Positions 38,248 through 46,798 of a stretch of 64,000 nt of DNA are shown here, in pieces. The first letter of the stretch is position 1. Every line of letters begins with the position of its first letter. The position numbers were made by a program, and so were the translations under genes. Origin of the DNA: Pimelobacter simplex (lineage in GTDB: Bacteria; Actinomycetota; Actinomycetes; Propionibacteriales; Nocardioidaceae); NCBI GenBank assembly GCA_016803235.1, contig JADCLI010000001.1, positions 186,001-250,000 on the forward strand, written 5' to 3'. Under the pieces are notes generated by a model. It did no database searches and was not told the DNA's origin. It saw only the letters and a program-made list of their open reading frames with translations.

Positions 38248-38940
38248 TCAGCCGGCGGTGGCGCGCACCGCCTCCTCGATCAGGTCCGCGACCGCGGCCG
38301 GCTGGGAGGCGAGGGACGCGTGGCTCGCGGCGAGCTCGACGGTCGTGCGTGGCTGCATCCGGGCGGCCATCCGGCGCTGGTTGTCCGGGTGGATCATCCG
38401 GTCCTCGGCCGAGACCTGGTACCACGTGGGCTTGTTCCGCCAGGCCGGGTCGGCCACGGTGTCGCCGAACGTGCTGCCCAGCGGAGCCTTCTGCGTCACG
38501 GCCATCACCAACGACTCCTCGGCAGGCAGGTCCTGGGCGAAGCTCTCGCCGAACAGCTCCGGCTTCACCCACAGCCGGCCGTCGGGGTCCGGCTCGATGC
38601 TCGCGACCGCGGCGGGCGGGTGCTCCTCGGTGATCCGGCCGGGGCTCTCGCCGGCGTCGGGGGCGAACGCGGCGACGTACACCAGTCCGACGACGTTGGG
38701 CAGGTCGCCCGCCTCGGTGATCACCGCGCCGCCGTACGAGTGCCCGACCAGGACGACGGGGCCGTCGATCTGGCGGACCAGCTCGCGGGTGCGGGTGGCG
38801 TCGTCGGCCAGCGAGGTCAGCGGCAGCTCGACGGCGCGCAGGCCACGGTGACCGCGACGGTCCAGCTCGACGATCACCTTGGCCCAGTGGGCGGCGCCGC
38901 CCCAGAAGCCGTGGACGAGGACGATGGTGGGAGTGGGCAT
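38248..38940 (-). CDS. alpha/beta hydrolase
   Basis: A 230-residue alpha/beta hydrolase. The oxyanion strand IVLVHGFWGG, the nucleophile elbow GHSYGG (Ser about 79), an acid in SAEDRMIHPDNQRRMA and the catalytic His in ELAASHASLASQP form a full triad. It belongs to the large family of esterase-like proteins with VTQKAP and EDRMI segments. AAGGAG precedes the ATG. It is divergent from an AraC regulator, with an 18 bp palindrome between them. Substrate unknown. Confidence 0.87.
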   Translation of the reverse strand: MPTPTIVLVHGFWGGAAHWAKVIVELDRRGHRGLRAVELPLTSLADDATRTRELVRQIDGPVVLVGHSYGGAVITEAGDLPNVVGLVYVAAFAPDAGESPGRITEEHPPAAVASIEPDPDGRLWVKPELFGESFAQDLPAEESLVMAVTQKAPLGSTFGDTVADPAWRNKPTWYQVSAEDRMIHPDNQRRMAARMQPRTTVELAASHASLASQPAAVADLIEEAVRATAG

Positions 38941-38981
38941 CAGGGACTCCTTCGTGGTGTCCCCCCGGGAGGCCGGGGGAG

Positions 38982-38999
38982 TAGGGTGCGTCCACCCTA
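38982..38999. promoter_or_regulatory. 7-4-7 palindrome between hydrolase and AraC genes
   Basis: TAGGGTG (38982-38988), CGTC, CACCCTA (38993-38999): perfect inverted repeat. Each arm also contains a -10-like TAGGGT reading outward, so a bound protein would cover both divergent promoters. The regulator next door is AraC-type, which usually prefers direct repeats, so the binder is uncertain. Confidence 0.5.
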
Positions 39000-39022
39000 G
39001 GAAGACGTGGGGGCAAGGAACC

Positions 39023-39904
39023 ATGCCTGATCCGCTGGCAAACATTGCCGATCCGCTCGCGCCCGGTGACGCGCTGTCCGACGTGCTCGAGATGATCCAC
39101 CTGCGCGGCGGGGAGGTGCGCCCGGTAGGCGAGGACGGACGACGCGCGGTCCGGCACCCCGTCGGCTCCCGCGTCCTGCACCTGGTCGAGAAGGGCGAGG
39201 TCGAGCTGCGCATCGGCGGGGGAGAGCGGGTGCGCGTGGGTGCGGGCGACCTGGTGCTGCTCGCTCGTGGCCGGCCCCACGCCCTGCACCCGGGCGAGGG
39301 TGCGACGTGGTTGAGCGGCTCGTTCCTCGTCGAGGAGAAGGTCGCGGCGCCGCTGCTCGCCGTACTCCCCGCGGTGATCGTGATCCGCGGGGCCGAGGAA
39401 GGCCTCGACTGGCTCCCGCTCAGTGCGCGACTGCTGGGCGTCGAGGTGGTCGAGCCCCGTGCCGGGTCGCAGGTGATGGTGTCCCGGATCCTCGACCTGC
39501 TGTTCATCCAGGCGCTGCGGGCATGGGCGGCGCGGGGCGAGATGGTCGGGCCGGGATGGCTCACGGCGGCACTCGATCCACAGGTGGGCCGAGCGGTCCG
39601 GGCGATGCACCTGCGACCGGAGGAGCCGTGGACCGTCGATCGCCTCGCGGCGCTGGCCGCCCTGTCGCGAGCGGCCTTCGCGAGCCGGTTCGGCCGGCTG
39701 GCCGGGGAGTCGCCGGGCAGGTACCTGCAGCGGCTGCGCCTCGCGCGGGCCGCCGATCGGCTCGCGACCACCAAGGAGTCGGCGGGCAGCATCGGGCGGG
39801 CGGTCGGCTACGCCTCCGAAGCCGCGTTCTCGCGGGCCTTCGCGCGCGAGTACGGCGCCGCGCCGCGAGCCTGGCGGGCGAGGAGTGGGAGGGTGGAGCC
39901 ATGA
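39023..39904 (+). CDS. AraC-family regulator with cupin domain
   Basis: A 293-residue regulator. Residues about 20-160 form a cupin_6-type sensing domain (LHLVEKGEVELRIGGGERVRVGAGDLVLLARGRPHAL in parts). Residues about 190-290 hold two HTH motifs (TVDRLAALAALSRAAFASRF and SAGSIGRAVGYASEAAFSRAF) ending FAREYGAAPRAWR. Such proteins respond to a small ligand and activate neighbours. The small monooxygenase overlaps its stop by four bases (ATGA), and the hydrolase lies divergently, so these are likely targets. Confidence 0.88.
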   Translation: MPDPLANIADPLAPGDALSDVLEMIHLRGGEVRPVGEDGRRAVRHPVGSRVLHLVEKGEVELRIGGGERVRVGAGDLVLLARGRPHALHPGEGATWLSGSFLVEEKVAAPLLAVLPAVIVIRGAEEGLDWLPLSARLLGVEVVEPRAGSQVMVSRILDLLFIQALRAWAARGEMVGPGWLTAALDPQVGRAVRAMHLRPEEPWTVDRLAALAALSRAAFASRFGRLAGESPGRYLQRLRLARAADRLATTKESAGSIGRAVGYASEAAFSRAFAREYGAAPRAWRARSGRVEP

Positions 39905-40200
39905 TCCTCGAGCACGCCGTCCTGCCCGTCCTGCCCGGCCGGGAGGCCGACTTCGAGGTGGCCTTCGGCCAGGCCCGCCCGATCATCTCCTCGATGCCGG
40001 GCTTCCGCAGCCTGGCGCTGCGTCGCTCGCTCGAGTCGCCGAACCTGTACCTGCTGCTGGTCGAGTGGGAGACGGTGGAGCACCACACCGAGGGTTTCCG
40101 GGGGTCACCGCAGTACGACGAGTGGCGGGCCCTGCTGCACGAGTTCTACGACCCGTTCCCGGTCGTGGAGCACTACGTCGACGTGCTCACAGCATCGTGA
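39901..40200 (+). CDS. antibiotic biosynthesis monooxygenase-like protein
   Basis: A 99-residue ABM-fold protein: LEHAVLPVLPGREADFEVAF, then ISSMPGFRSLALRRSLESPNLYLLLVEWETVEHH in parts, ending FYDPFPVVEHY. The W-E-T and H-x-x-F features match ABM proteins thought to handle small hydrophobic or heme-like ligands. It is coupled to the AraC regulator by a four-base overlap. Its 3' end overlaps the convergent TauE/SafE gene by 14 bp. Confidence 0.82.
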   Translation: MILEHAVLPVLPGREADFEVAFGQARPIISSMPGFRSLALRRSLESPNLYLLLVEWETVEHHTEGFRGSPQYDEWRALLHEFYDPFPVVEHYVDVLTAS

Positions 40201-40945
40201 TCGCGACCACCACACCCGCGAGCACGACCGCACCGCGGAACACCCGGGCCGGGAGTCGGCGCCCGATCCGGGCGCCGAGGTAGCCCCCGACCACCGAACC
40301 CGCGGCGAGCAGCCCGACGGCTGCCCAGTCGAGGTCGGCGACGGCGACGAAGATCGCCCCGGCGACGAGGTTGCCGGACAGGAGCGCCAGGGTCTTGAGC
40401 GCGTTGACGACACGCAGCTCGATGTCGGTCCCCAGCCCGAGCACGGCCACCATCATCACGCCGGCGCCGGCACCGAAGTAGCCGCCGTAGACCCCGGTCA
40501 GGCCGGCGAAGAGCGTCGTGACCGGTGTGAGGTGGTGCCGGGGGCCGGCGTCCTCGGCGCGGTGGCGGGCCACCCGGCGTGCGAGCCACGGCTGGGCACC
40601 GACCAGGCCGCACGCCAGCATGATCAGCCAGGGCACGGCCGCCTCGAAGCTCGCGGCCGGGAGGGCGAGCAGGAGCACCGCGCCGGCGACCGCGCCGAGG
40701 GCACAGCAGAGCAGCACGACCTTGGTGGCGCCGGGGTGCTCCCGCAGCTCGGACCGGTACCCGAACGAGCCGCTCAGCCCGGCCGGGACCAGCCCCACGG
40801 TGTTGGACGCGTTCGCCACGACCGGCGGGAGGCCGACGGCGAGAAGGACGGGGAAGCTGAGCAGCGAGGCGACACCGACGGTGGAGCTCAGGATGCCGCC
40901 GCCGAGCCCCGCGCCCAGGACGGCCAGCTGCTCGAGGCCGCTCAC
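40187..40945 (-). CDS. TauE/SafE-family sulfite/anion permease
   Basis: A 252-residue membrane protein with about eight hydrophobic segments. The TauE/SafE signature is near the N-terminus (AGLGGGILSSTVGVASLLSFPVLL in parts) and repeats in the second half (FAGLTGVYGGYFGAGAGVMMVAVLGLG in parts). Family members move sulfoacetate, sulfite or related anions. The GTG follows TAGGAT (40952-40957, minus strand) by six bases, so the mRNA is probably leaderless. Confidence 0.87.
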   Translation of the reverse strand: MSGLEQLAVLGAGLGGGILSSTVGVASLLSFPVLLAVGLPPVVANASNTVGLVPAGLSGSFGYRSELREHPGATKVVLLCCALGAVAGAVLLLALPAASFEAAVPWLIMLACGLVGAQPWLARRVARHRAEDAGPRHHLTPVTTLFAGLTGVYGGYFGAGAGVMMVAVLGLGTDIELRVVNALKTLALLSGNLVAGAIFVAVADLDWAAVGLLAAGSVVGGYLGARIGRRLPARVFRGAVVLAGVVVAITML

Positions 40946-41004
40946 GGACGCATCCTAGGCGGCGGGTGCGGCCCGGGCCGCAGGGTGGGTGGCAGGGTGG
41001 GCGC

Positions 41005-41640
41005 ATGGACGACGACGCCCTGCTGATCGACCGCCAACCACTTCCGGCCGGCGTACCCTCGCGCCTGGGGGAGCAGATCCGGTTCCTCGCCGAGGCGGAC
41101 AAGCTGAAGACGATCCTGCGGGCGTCGCTGCTCGCCGCCGACGACCGGCGCGAGAACGATGCCGAGCACTCGTGGCACCTCGCGTTGATGGTGATCCTGC
41201 TGGCGGAGTACGCCGACGAGCCGATCGACGTCGGCCACGCGATGAAGCTCGTGGTGGTGCACGATCTCGTGGAGATCTACGCGGGGGACAGCCCCGTGTT
41301 CGTGCCGGGTGCGGCCGACGACCAGCAGGAGCGCGAGCTGGCCGCGGCCGAGCGGCTGTTCGGCCTGCTGCCCGAGGACCAGGCGGCAGCGATGCGAGCG
41401 CTCTGGGACGAGTTCGAGTCCGCCGTGACGGCCGAGGCCCGGTTCTGCAAGGCGATGGACCGCCTCCAGCCGATGCTGCTCAACTGGCTCAACGGCGGCG
41501 GGACCTGGGAGATGCCCGGCGCCACCGAGGCGCTGGTCCGGGCTCGTGAGGCCGGTGTGGTCGCCGGCTCGACCACGCTCGGCGGCTTCACGGGGCTGCT
41601 CGTCGACGAGGGCGTACGCCGCGGCTGGATCCGCCCGTGA
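41005..41640 (+). CDS. HD-domain phosphohydrolase, YfbR-like
   Basis: A 211-residue HD protein. The metal motif is H55...H86-D87: NDAEHSWHLALM then VHDLVEIYAGD, as in YfbR/HDDC2 5'-deoxynucleotidases. A downstream Asp in FCKAMDRLQPMLLNW (about residue 153) is the usual fourth ligand. The family removes phosphate from deoxyribonucleoside monophosphates. It is divergent from the permease and has no close partner. Confidence 0.87.
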   Translation: MDDDALLIDRQPLPAGVPSRLGEQIRFLAEADKLKTILRASLLAADDRRENDAEHSWHLALMVILLAEYADEPIDVGHAMKLVVVHDLVEIYAGDSPVFVPGAADDQQERELAAAERLFGLLPEDQAAAMRALWDEFESAVTAEARFCKAMDRLQPMLLNWLNGGGTWEMPGATEALVRAREAGVVAGSTTLGGFTGLLVDEGVRRGWIRP

Positions 41641-41683
41641 GCGCCCCGGAGCGCTGGACCCGTGCCGCTGTCCACCCCGACAC

Positions 41684-42193
41684 ATGTGGCTCGATCCCGC
41701 CGAGGATCCGCGCGAGGCCGCGCCCGACGGTGAGGGGGAGCGGGCCACGCTCGAGGACTACCTGCGCAGCTACCGGCTCACCCTGCGGCTCAAGTGCGAC
41801 GGCCTCGACGCCGCGCAGCTCGCTCGCCGCTCGGTCCCGCCGTCGACGATGTCGCTGCTCGGCCTGGTCCGCCACCTCGCCGAGGTCGAGCGCGACTGGC
41901 GCAACTGGATCACCACCGACTCCGTCGCCGAGGGGCTGTACGGCGAGCTGGACGGCGACTTCCTCGGTGCCGTCGGCGACGACACGGTCGTCGAGTCGGC
42001 CTGGGCGGACCTGGCCCGCGAGCAGGCGGCGACCGACGCGGTGCTGGCGCCCGTGGAGGACCTGTCGACGGTCCTGGGGCGCTCGCAGGTCGTCGTACGC
42101 GACCTGATGGTGCACCGGGTCGAGGAGTACGCCCGGCACTGTGGCCACGCGGACCTGCTGCGCGAGTGCATCGACGGGCGCGTGGGTCAGTAG
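41684..42193 (+). CDS. DinB-fold protein (DUF664)
   Basis: A 169-residue helical protein of the DinB/YfiT fold, DUF664 branch: MSLLGLVRHLAEVERDWRNWI, in part, and VVVRDLMVHRVEEYARHCGHADLLREC in parts. The histidines (about 64 and 144-150) are placed to bind a metal, as in mycothiol- or bacillithiol-dependent enzymes. It may be a thiol-dependent detoxification enzyme; activity is inference from fold. The start is the ATG at 41684, 43 bp after the HD gene. Confidence 0.82.
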   Translation: MWLDPAEDPREAAPDGEGERATLEDYLRSYRLTLRLKCDGLDAAQLARRSVPPSTMSLLGLVRHLAEVERDWRNWITTDSVAEGLYGELDGDFLGAVGDDTVVESAWADLAREQAATDAVLAPVEDLSTVLGRSQVVVRDLMVHRVEEYARHCGHADLLRECIDGRVGQ

Positions 42194-42215
42194 CGCGGGG
42201 TTGTCACACGTTATG

Positions 42216-42599
42216 TCAGCCCTTCGGCTGGAACAGCTCCACGAGGTTCCCGGAGGGGTCCGCCAGGAGGATCTGGCTGCCGCCCGAGCCGCTCACGAGG
42301 CCACTGGCGAAATCGACGCCCGCGGAGCCGAGCCGGTCGACCTCGGCCTCGAGGTCGTCGACGACGAGGTGGATCCGGTTGCGTCCCGGCGACGACGCCA
42401 GGTCGGCGGGTGTCACTCGAGCACCGGAGCTCGCGGCGCCCGACAGCAGCAGCCTCAGCGGTCCGCGGGTCACGTCGGCGAAGGCCGGCGCGGCGCTCAT
42501 GTTGAGCGTGAAGCCCAGGTGCGTGGTGTAGAACGCGATCGCGGCGTCCACGTCGTCGACGAGGTAGCGGACGCCGACAGGGGAGTCAGGGGTCGTCAT
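42216..42599 (-). CDS. VOC-family (glyoxalase/bleomycin-resistance-like) protein
   Basis: A 127-residue vicinal-oxygen-chelate protein with paired beta-alpha-beta modules: VRYLVDDVDAAIAFYTTHLGF and NRIHLVVDDLEAEVDRLGSAGVDF, in parts, ending LLADPSGNLVELFQP. Metal ligands would be a His in the second module (IHLVVDD) and the terminal Glu (NLVELF). It acts on an unknown small molecule, or is a resistance protein. GGAAGGAG precedes the ATG. A perfect palindrome lies 50 bp upstream. Confidence 0.83.
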   Translation of the reverse strand: MTTPDSPVGVRYLVDDVDAAIAFYTTHLGFTLNMSAAPAFADVTRGPLRLLLSGAASSGARVTPADLASSPGRNRIHLVVDDLEAEVDRLGSAGVDFASGLVSGSGGSQILLADPSGNLVELFQPKG

Positions 42600-42648
42600 G
42601 GGAGAGCTCCTTCCCGACGGCTCCACGGTAACCCCGATCGGCATTATC

Positions 42649-42661
42649 TGACATAATGTCA
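42649..42661. promoter_or_regulatory. 13 bp perfect palindrome upstream of VOC gene
   Basis: TGACAT-A-ATGTCA (42649-42661). Overlapping it is a minus-strand -10-like GATAAT (42643-42648), so binding would cover the VOC promoter. Only an ArsR/MarR-size site can be said; no matching regulator gene lies next to it. Confidence 0.5.
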
Positions 42662-42861
42662 CTTATCGGCGAACAATTGCCGGGAGAGCGCGCACCCGTT
42701 GGCACGTCCACCTGTATCGGTTCGACACGTGTTGTTTTGCAGCTCGGTTGTCCAATTTCCACGGTCGATGGCCTGCGCAGACGAAACCATTGGGGAGTCG
42801 ACCTGCTCCGCTGTTGTACTGACGCCATCGAGAGTCAGGCGTGTGACGGGAGGTAAGCGTT

Positions 42862-43617
42862 GTGACCAGCTATAGCGACCTTGGCGAGGTGTACGAGTAC
42901 CTGATCTCGGAAGCAAAGCTGGCGCCGGCCGAGTTCGCCGCGTCGTTTGACGACGTCCTCAGCCTCCTTCCACCGCACGCCCAAGTCCTCGATAGTTCCT
43001 GCGGCACCGGACAGTTGGCGGTGGGCCTCGCCGGTCGCGGGATGCGGGTCGTCGCGACGGACGCCAGCGAAACGATGGTGCGCCGGACCAAAGAGCTGTC
43101 CGAGGAGTTCAGGGCCCCGCTACAGGCGTTACGAGCGAACTGGCAAGAGTTGCCCGACCACTTCGATGACGACACTTTCGACGTGGTGTTCTGCGTTGGC
43201 AATTCCCTCCACCATGCCGCCGGGGCGAGAGGCAGGGCTGCCGCTCTGCAGTCGATGTCAAGGCTTCTGCGCCGCGGCGGACGCCTGGTGGTCACTTCGC
43301 GCACTTGGGAACTCGTGCGGGCTCGCGGTTCCCGGCTGGAAATCAGTGACCGACTCGTCCGCCGGAACGGTCGCGATGCCCTCGTGATCTACCGCTGGCA
43401 CATCGCGCCGAACTGGCAAGACGAGCACCACATCGAGATTGCGATCGCCCAAATGGATGCAGATGGGTCGGTTCTGACCCGCTCAGAGCTTCTGTCGAGT
43501 TGGCCCTACCGACATGACGAACTCGAAGCCGAGTTGCGGCAGGTCGGACTCCAGACAGAAGTGAGCACGTTCAACCTCGAGGCCGAGAACTACATGGTGG
43601 TTGCGCGCAAGGCATAG
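42862..43617 (+). CDS. SAM-dependent methyltransferase, class I
   Basis: A 251-residue methyltransferase. Motif I is VLDSSCGTGQLAVGLA (about 44-59), motif II VATDASETMV, and the post-motif FDVVFCVGNSLHHA. It resembles methyltransferase domain-25 proteins; the substrate is unknown. The base composition is clearly lower in GC than its neighbours, and codon use is more relaxed (for example gaa, ttg, tat), suggesting recent transfer. GGGAGG (42848-42853) gives the ribosome-binding site. It stands alone on its strand. Confidence 0.85.
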   Translation: MTSYSDLGEVYEYLISEAKLAPAEFAASFDDVLSLLPPHAQVLDSSCGTGQLAVGLAGRGMRVVATDASETMVRRTKELSEEFRAPLQALRANWQELPDHFDDDTFDVVFCVGNSLHHAAGARGRAAALQSMSRLLRRGGRLVVTSRTWELVRARGSRLEISDRLVRRNGRDALVIYRWHIAPNWQDEHHIEIAIAQMDADGSVLTRSELLSSWPYRHDELEAELRQVGLQTEVSTFNLEAENYMVVARKA

Positions 43618-44014
43618 ACGCCGCGCTCCCGCCCCTTGGGAGCGTGCGCTTCGCGATTGGCATCGGCGTCCCGAGGAAGCGCGGTTCCGCCAATACATGC
43701 GTCCAAGGCTCATGGCGCTCAACCTGGCTCAGGACCGCGAACGCGACGTCAACCGCGTGCTCGAAGGGCTGCTCGACGTTGCGATGCTCGCGCTCAGCGA
43801 CCGGACCGACGTCGCAGTGGGATTCGTGAGCCACGACATCTGACCATGCACTCGCTCTCACCAATGTTTGGACACCGGTGCTGACACGGGGAGCGCGCCA
43901 CGCCCTATCGGCTCCCGGTAAGGCTGCTGGACAACTGGTTGGTCATTAGACAGCGACCCTGGAAAGCAACAACACGTCTCTCGACGGCTTCGGCGGGCGG
44001 CGTTAGCGTGGTCC
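43618..44014. other. 396 bp gap of lower GC with no convincing gene
   Basis: A frame open to 43843, with an ATG at 43697 (MRPRLMALNLAQDRERDVNR onward, 48 codons), reads like protein but matches nothing I recognise and has no ribosome-binding site. It may be the tail of a decayed gene. The rest has irregular composition and no clear hairpin. At the right edge, TAGCGT (44004-44009) is the leaderless -10 box of the next gene, five bases before its ATG. Confidence 0.4.
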
Positions 44015-45448
44015 ATGGCCATCGATCGACGCACACTCTTCAAGTCCGTCGGCGCCGGTGCCGTCCTCGGGGGGCCGTTCGCCGGGTTCCTCAGCTCCAC
44101 CGCCGCCGCAGCGCCTTCCTTCCGCTCGTTGGGGCCGGTCCCCGACGCACGGGACGGCGTGGTCCGTCTCCACCTGCCCGCAGGCTTCTCGTACCGGTCG
44201 TTCCACGACACCACCACGCCCGTCGTCCACCCCGACGGCACGACGCTGCCGGGGCGTCATGACGGGATGGGCGCGTTCCCGGGACCGTCCGGACGATCCG
44301 TCCTCGTGCGCAACCACGAGATCAACGGGCCCGTGCCCGCGTTCGCCAGCACCGCTCCCGTCTACGACCCGATGACCGGAGGCGGCACCACCACGGTCGA
44401 CGTCGACGGCACCGGCAACGTGGCGAGCTGGCGGCCGAGTCTCGCCGGGACCCAGATGAACTGCTCGGGCGGCCAGATGCCGTGGGGGTCGTGGATCACG
44501 TGCGAGGAGACCGTGAACGGCCCCGACGTCGGCCCGGACTTCACCGGGGCCCCCAACGTCGCGCTGACGAAGCCGCACGGGTTCATCTTCGAGGTGCCCG
44601 CTGCCGGTGAGGCCAGCGGCGAGCCGATCCGGTCGGCGGGCCGGTTCGCACACGAGTCGGTCGCCTACGACCCCGTCGGCAACGCGCTCTACCTGACCGA
44701 GGACGACTTCTCGTTCCCGTCCGGGTTCTACCGCTACCTGCCGCCGACCGACGCGATGGCGGAGGGCCGCCTCGACGACGGTGGACGGTTGCAGATGCTG
44801 CGCGTCGTCGGGATGCCGAACGCCGACCTCGCGGCCGCGCAACGGCGCCGCGCGACGTACGACGTCGACTGGGTGGACATCGAGGATCCTGCCCCTGTCT
44901 TCCCCTACACGCCCGGTGCGACGGCGCCCACGTCGAACAACACGGCGATCCAGTACGTCTCCGCGCAGGGACTGGCGCAGGGCGCCGCCAGGTTCTCGCG
45001 GCTGGAGGGATCGGCCTACGACAACGGCGTCGTGTACTTCTGCTCCACCCAGGGTGGCGGCGCGCCGGAGGGCGGTCCGAACCCGCTGGTCGACGGCTGG
45101 GGCACCGGCTTCGGGCAGATCTGGGCCTACCGGACCGAGGAGCAGGTCCTGCAGCTGATCTACCAGTCCCCCGGCCGCGACACGCTCGACTTCCCCGACA
45201 ACGTGACGACGAGCGCCCGCGGCACCCTCGTCGTGTGCGAGGACCACGACCAGGACAACTACCTGCGTGGCCTCAGCCGCGGTGGGCAGATCTTCGACCT
45301 CGCGCTGAACCGGATGGCGGGACGCTTCGGCGACGAGTTCGCCGGCACGACCTTCTCACCGGACCACAGGACGCTGTTCGTCAACATCCAGGCCAGCCGC
45401 GGGCTGACCTTCGCGATCTGGGGACCGTGGACGAGGATCGGGGTCTGA
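44015..45448 (+). CDS. Tat-exported PhoX-like phosphatase (DUF839)
   Basis: A 477-residue protein. The N-terminus carries a twin-arginine signal (DRRTLFKSVGAGAVLGG, then AAAAPSF). The body has the PhoX-like DUF839 beta-propeller pattern: VRNHEINGPV, MNCSGGQMPWGSWITCEETVNGP in parts, RFAHESVAYDP, and VVCEDHDQDNYLRGL. PhoX enzymes bind calcium and iron and hydrolyse phosphate esters outside the membrane; conserved Glu and Asp residues in these motifs would bind metals. Leaderless transcription from TAGCGT is likely. No Pho-box was recognised. Confidence 0.82.
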   Translation: MAIDRRTLFKSVGAGAVLGGPFAGFLSSTAAAAPSFRSLGPVPDARDGVVRLHLPAGFSYRSFHDTTTPVVHPDGTTLPGRHDGMGAFPGPSGRSVLVRNHEINGPVPAFASTAPVYDPMTGGGTTTVDVDGTGNVASWRPSLAGTQMNCSGGQMPWGSWITCEETVNGPDVGPDFTGAPNVALTKPHGFIFEVPAAGEASGEPIRSAGRFAHESVAYDPVGNALYLTEDDFSFPSGFYRYLPPTDAMAEGRLDDGGRLQMLRVVGMPNADLAAAQRRRATYDVDWVDIEDPAPVFPYTPGATAPTSNNTAIQYVSAQGLAQGAARFSRLEGSAYDNGVVYFCSTQGGGAPEGGPNPLVDGWGTGFGQIWAYRTEEQVLQLIYQSPGRDTLDFPDNVTTSARGTLVVCEDHDQDNYLRGLSRGGQIFDLALNRMAGRFGDEFAGTTFSPDHRTLFVNIQASRGLTFAIWGPWTRIGV

Positions 45449-45466
45449 CACGGTAGAACTGCATCC

Positions 45467-46243
45467 GTGCCCTGGACCTGGCCCCGGCTGCGCTCGACGA
45501 TCGTGGCCCTGGAGCTGCCCGAGGGCCAGTACGTCGTCGGCCTGGCCGGGGCCATGCTCGCCAACGACTCCGTCGAGCGCACGGCCGAGGTCGTGCTGCT
45601 CGCGACCGACCGTTTGCGCGAGGAGCTGGCGAACGGCGGATGGCCGTACAGCCCGCACCGCGGCGGACTGACGAGTCCCGGCGAGCCCGGCCTGGTCGTC
45701 GTCGGCGGCGACGTCAGCGACACCTACACGGCACCGATCGCCGGGCTGATCGCAGGTGCCTGGCACCACGACGGCGTCCCGGTCGTGTCCGTGATGCAGG
45801 TCGACCGGCCCGCCCTGCAGGAGTTCCTCGCACAGGCCGCCGTCGCGACCGCGCCGGACCCGGGTGCCCTGACCTGGACGTGGCCGCGCCTGCGGGACGC
45901 CGTGACGGCACTGGCGCTCCCCCGCGACGCGTACGTCGTCGGGGTCGCCGGCGCGCTGCTCGCCAACGACTCGCTGTCCGGGGTCGACGAGATCGAGCTG
46001 CTCGTCACCGAGGAGCTCCGCGACGACCTCGTGCGGGACGGCTGGCCCGTCGACACTGAAGGCGTGCTGTGGTGCCCGACCGAGGACGACCTCCGTGCGC
46101 GTGCCGACGGCGTCGGCGACAGCTACCGGCTCGGCGTGACCGACCTCGTGGCCGACGCCTGGAGCCGCGACGACGTGCCGCTCGTCTCGATGGTGCAGGT
46201 GCTTCCTGATGCCCTCGACGCCGTGCTCAGGCCGGGTCGCTGA
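45467..46243 (+). CDS. protein of two tandem copies of one uncharacterised domain
   Basis: A 258-residue protein made of two homologous halves, residues about 1-118 and 133-258. Each has TWPRLR, then LP-x3-YVVG-x-AGA-x-LANDS, then a GWP turn, then AW-x3-D-VP-VS-MQV near the end. No family was recognised. There is no signal peptide and no membrane span. The GTG follows TAGAAC (45453) by seven bases, hinting at a leaderless start. The 3' end overlaps the decayed acetyltransferase by 17 bp. The halves differ enough that duplication is old. Function unknown. Confidence 0.7.
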   Translation: MPWTWPRLRSTIVALELPEGQYVVGLAGAMLANDSVERTAEVVLLATDRLREELANGGWPYSPHRGGLTSPGEPGLVVVGGDVSDTYTAPIAGLIAGAWHHDGVPVVSVMQVDRPALQEFLAQAAVATAPDPGALTWTWPRLRDAVTALALPRDAYVVGVAGALLANDSLSGVDEIELLVTEELRDDLVRDGWPVDTEGVLWCPTEDDLRARADGVGDSYRLGVTDLVADAWSRDDVPLVSMVQVLPDALDAVLRPGR

Positions 46244-46781
46244 GCTGCTTGCGGACCACGACGCTGGTGGCGGTCACGACACACATCGGCGGGTACGTCG
46301 GACGCCACCACCGCGCCCGCACCGACCACCGAGCCGCGCCCGATCGTCACACCCGGTGCCACCGTGACGCCGGCGCCGATCCACACGTCGTCCTCGATCA
46401 CGATCGGTGCGTGGGTGATGAAGTCGAACGCTCGCCCGGTGCCACCGGGTGCCCGGCGGTGCTGAGCGTGACCCGTGGCCCGATCAGGACCCGGTCGCCG
46501 ATCGTGATGCCGCCGAGGTCGAGGAAGAAGCAGCCCTGGTTGATGAAGACCCGCTCGCCGAAGGAGGCGCCGAGCCCGTAGTCGCAGTGGAACGGTGGCA
46601 GGATCGACAGTGACTCCGGCAGCTCGGCGTCGAAGATCTGGCAGAGCAGCGCGCGACGTCCGTCGAGGTCGTCGAACGGCAGCGAGTTGAGGCGTGCGGT
46701 CAGCTCCATCACGGCCGTCACCCGTGCTGCGAACGCCCGGGACTCCGGCGTCCGTGTCGGGATGCGTTGCTCGTGGCGCAC
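46227..46781 (-). pseudogene. maltose-O-acetyltransferase-like gene with two compensating frameshifts
   Basis: The N-terminal frame from GTG 46781 ([20 protein letters not shown], then [20 protein letters not shown]) is a typical sugar O-acetyltransferase, continuing to [12 protein letters not shown]. One base is missing near 46427-46432. The frame that follows restores [16 protein letters not shown]. One base is inserted near 46289-46295. The last frame ends [12 protein letters not shown] and stops at 46227-46229. Between the shifts the hexapeptide repeats ([20 protein letters not shown]) are intact, so decay is recent, or these are assembly errors. Either way the current frame is broken. 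Confidence 0.7.
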
Positions 46782-46798
46782 GGTGTCGACCTTCCGCG

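Noticed and set aside
43601..43843. An 80-codon frame starting with TTG after the methyltransferase
   Set aside because: No ribosome-binding site, no family match, and the start overlaps the upstream gene; recorded as a gap with a gene-like fragment.
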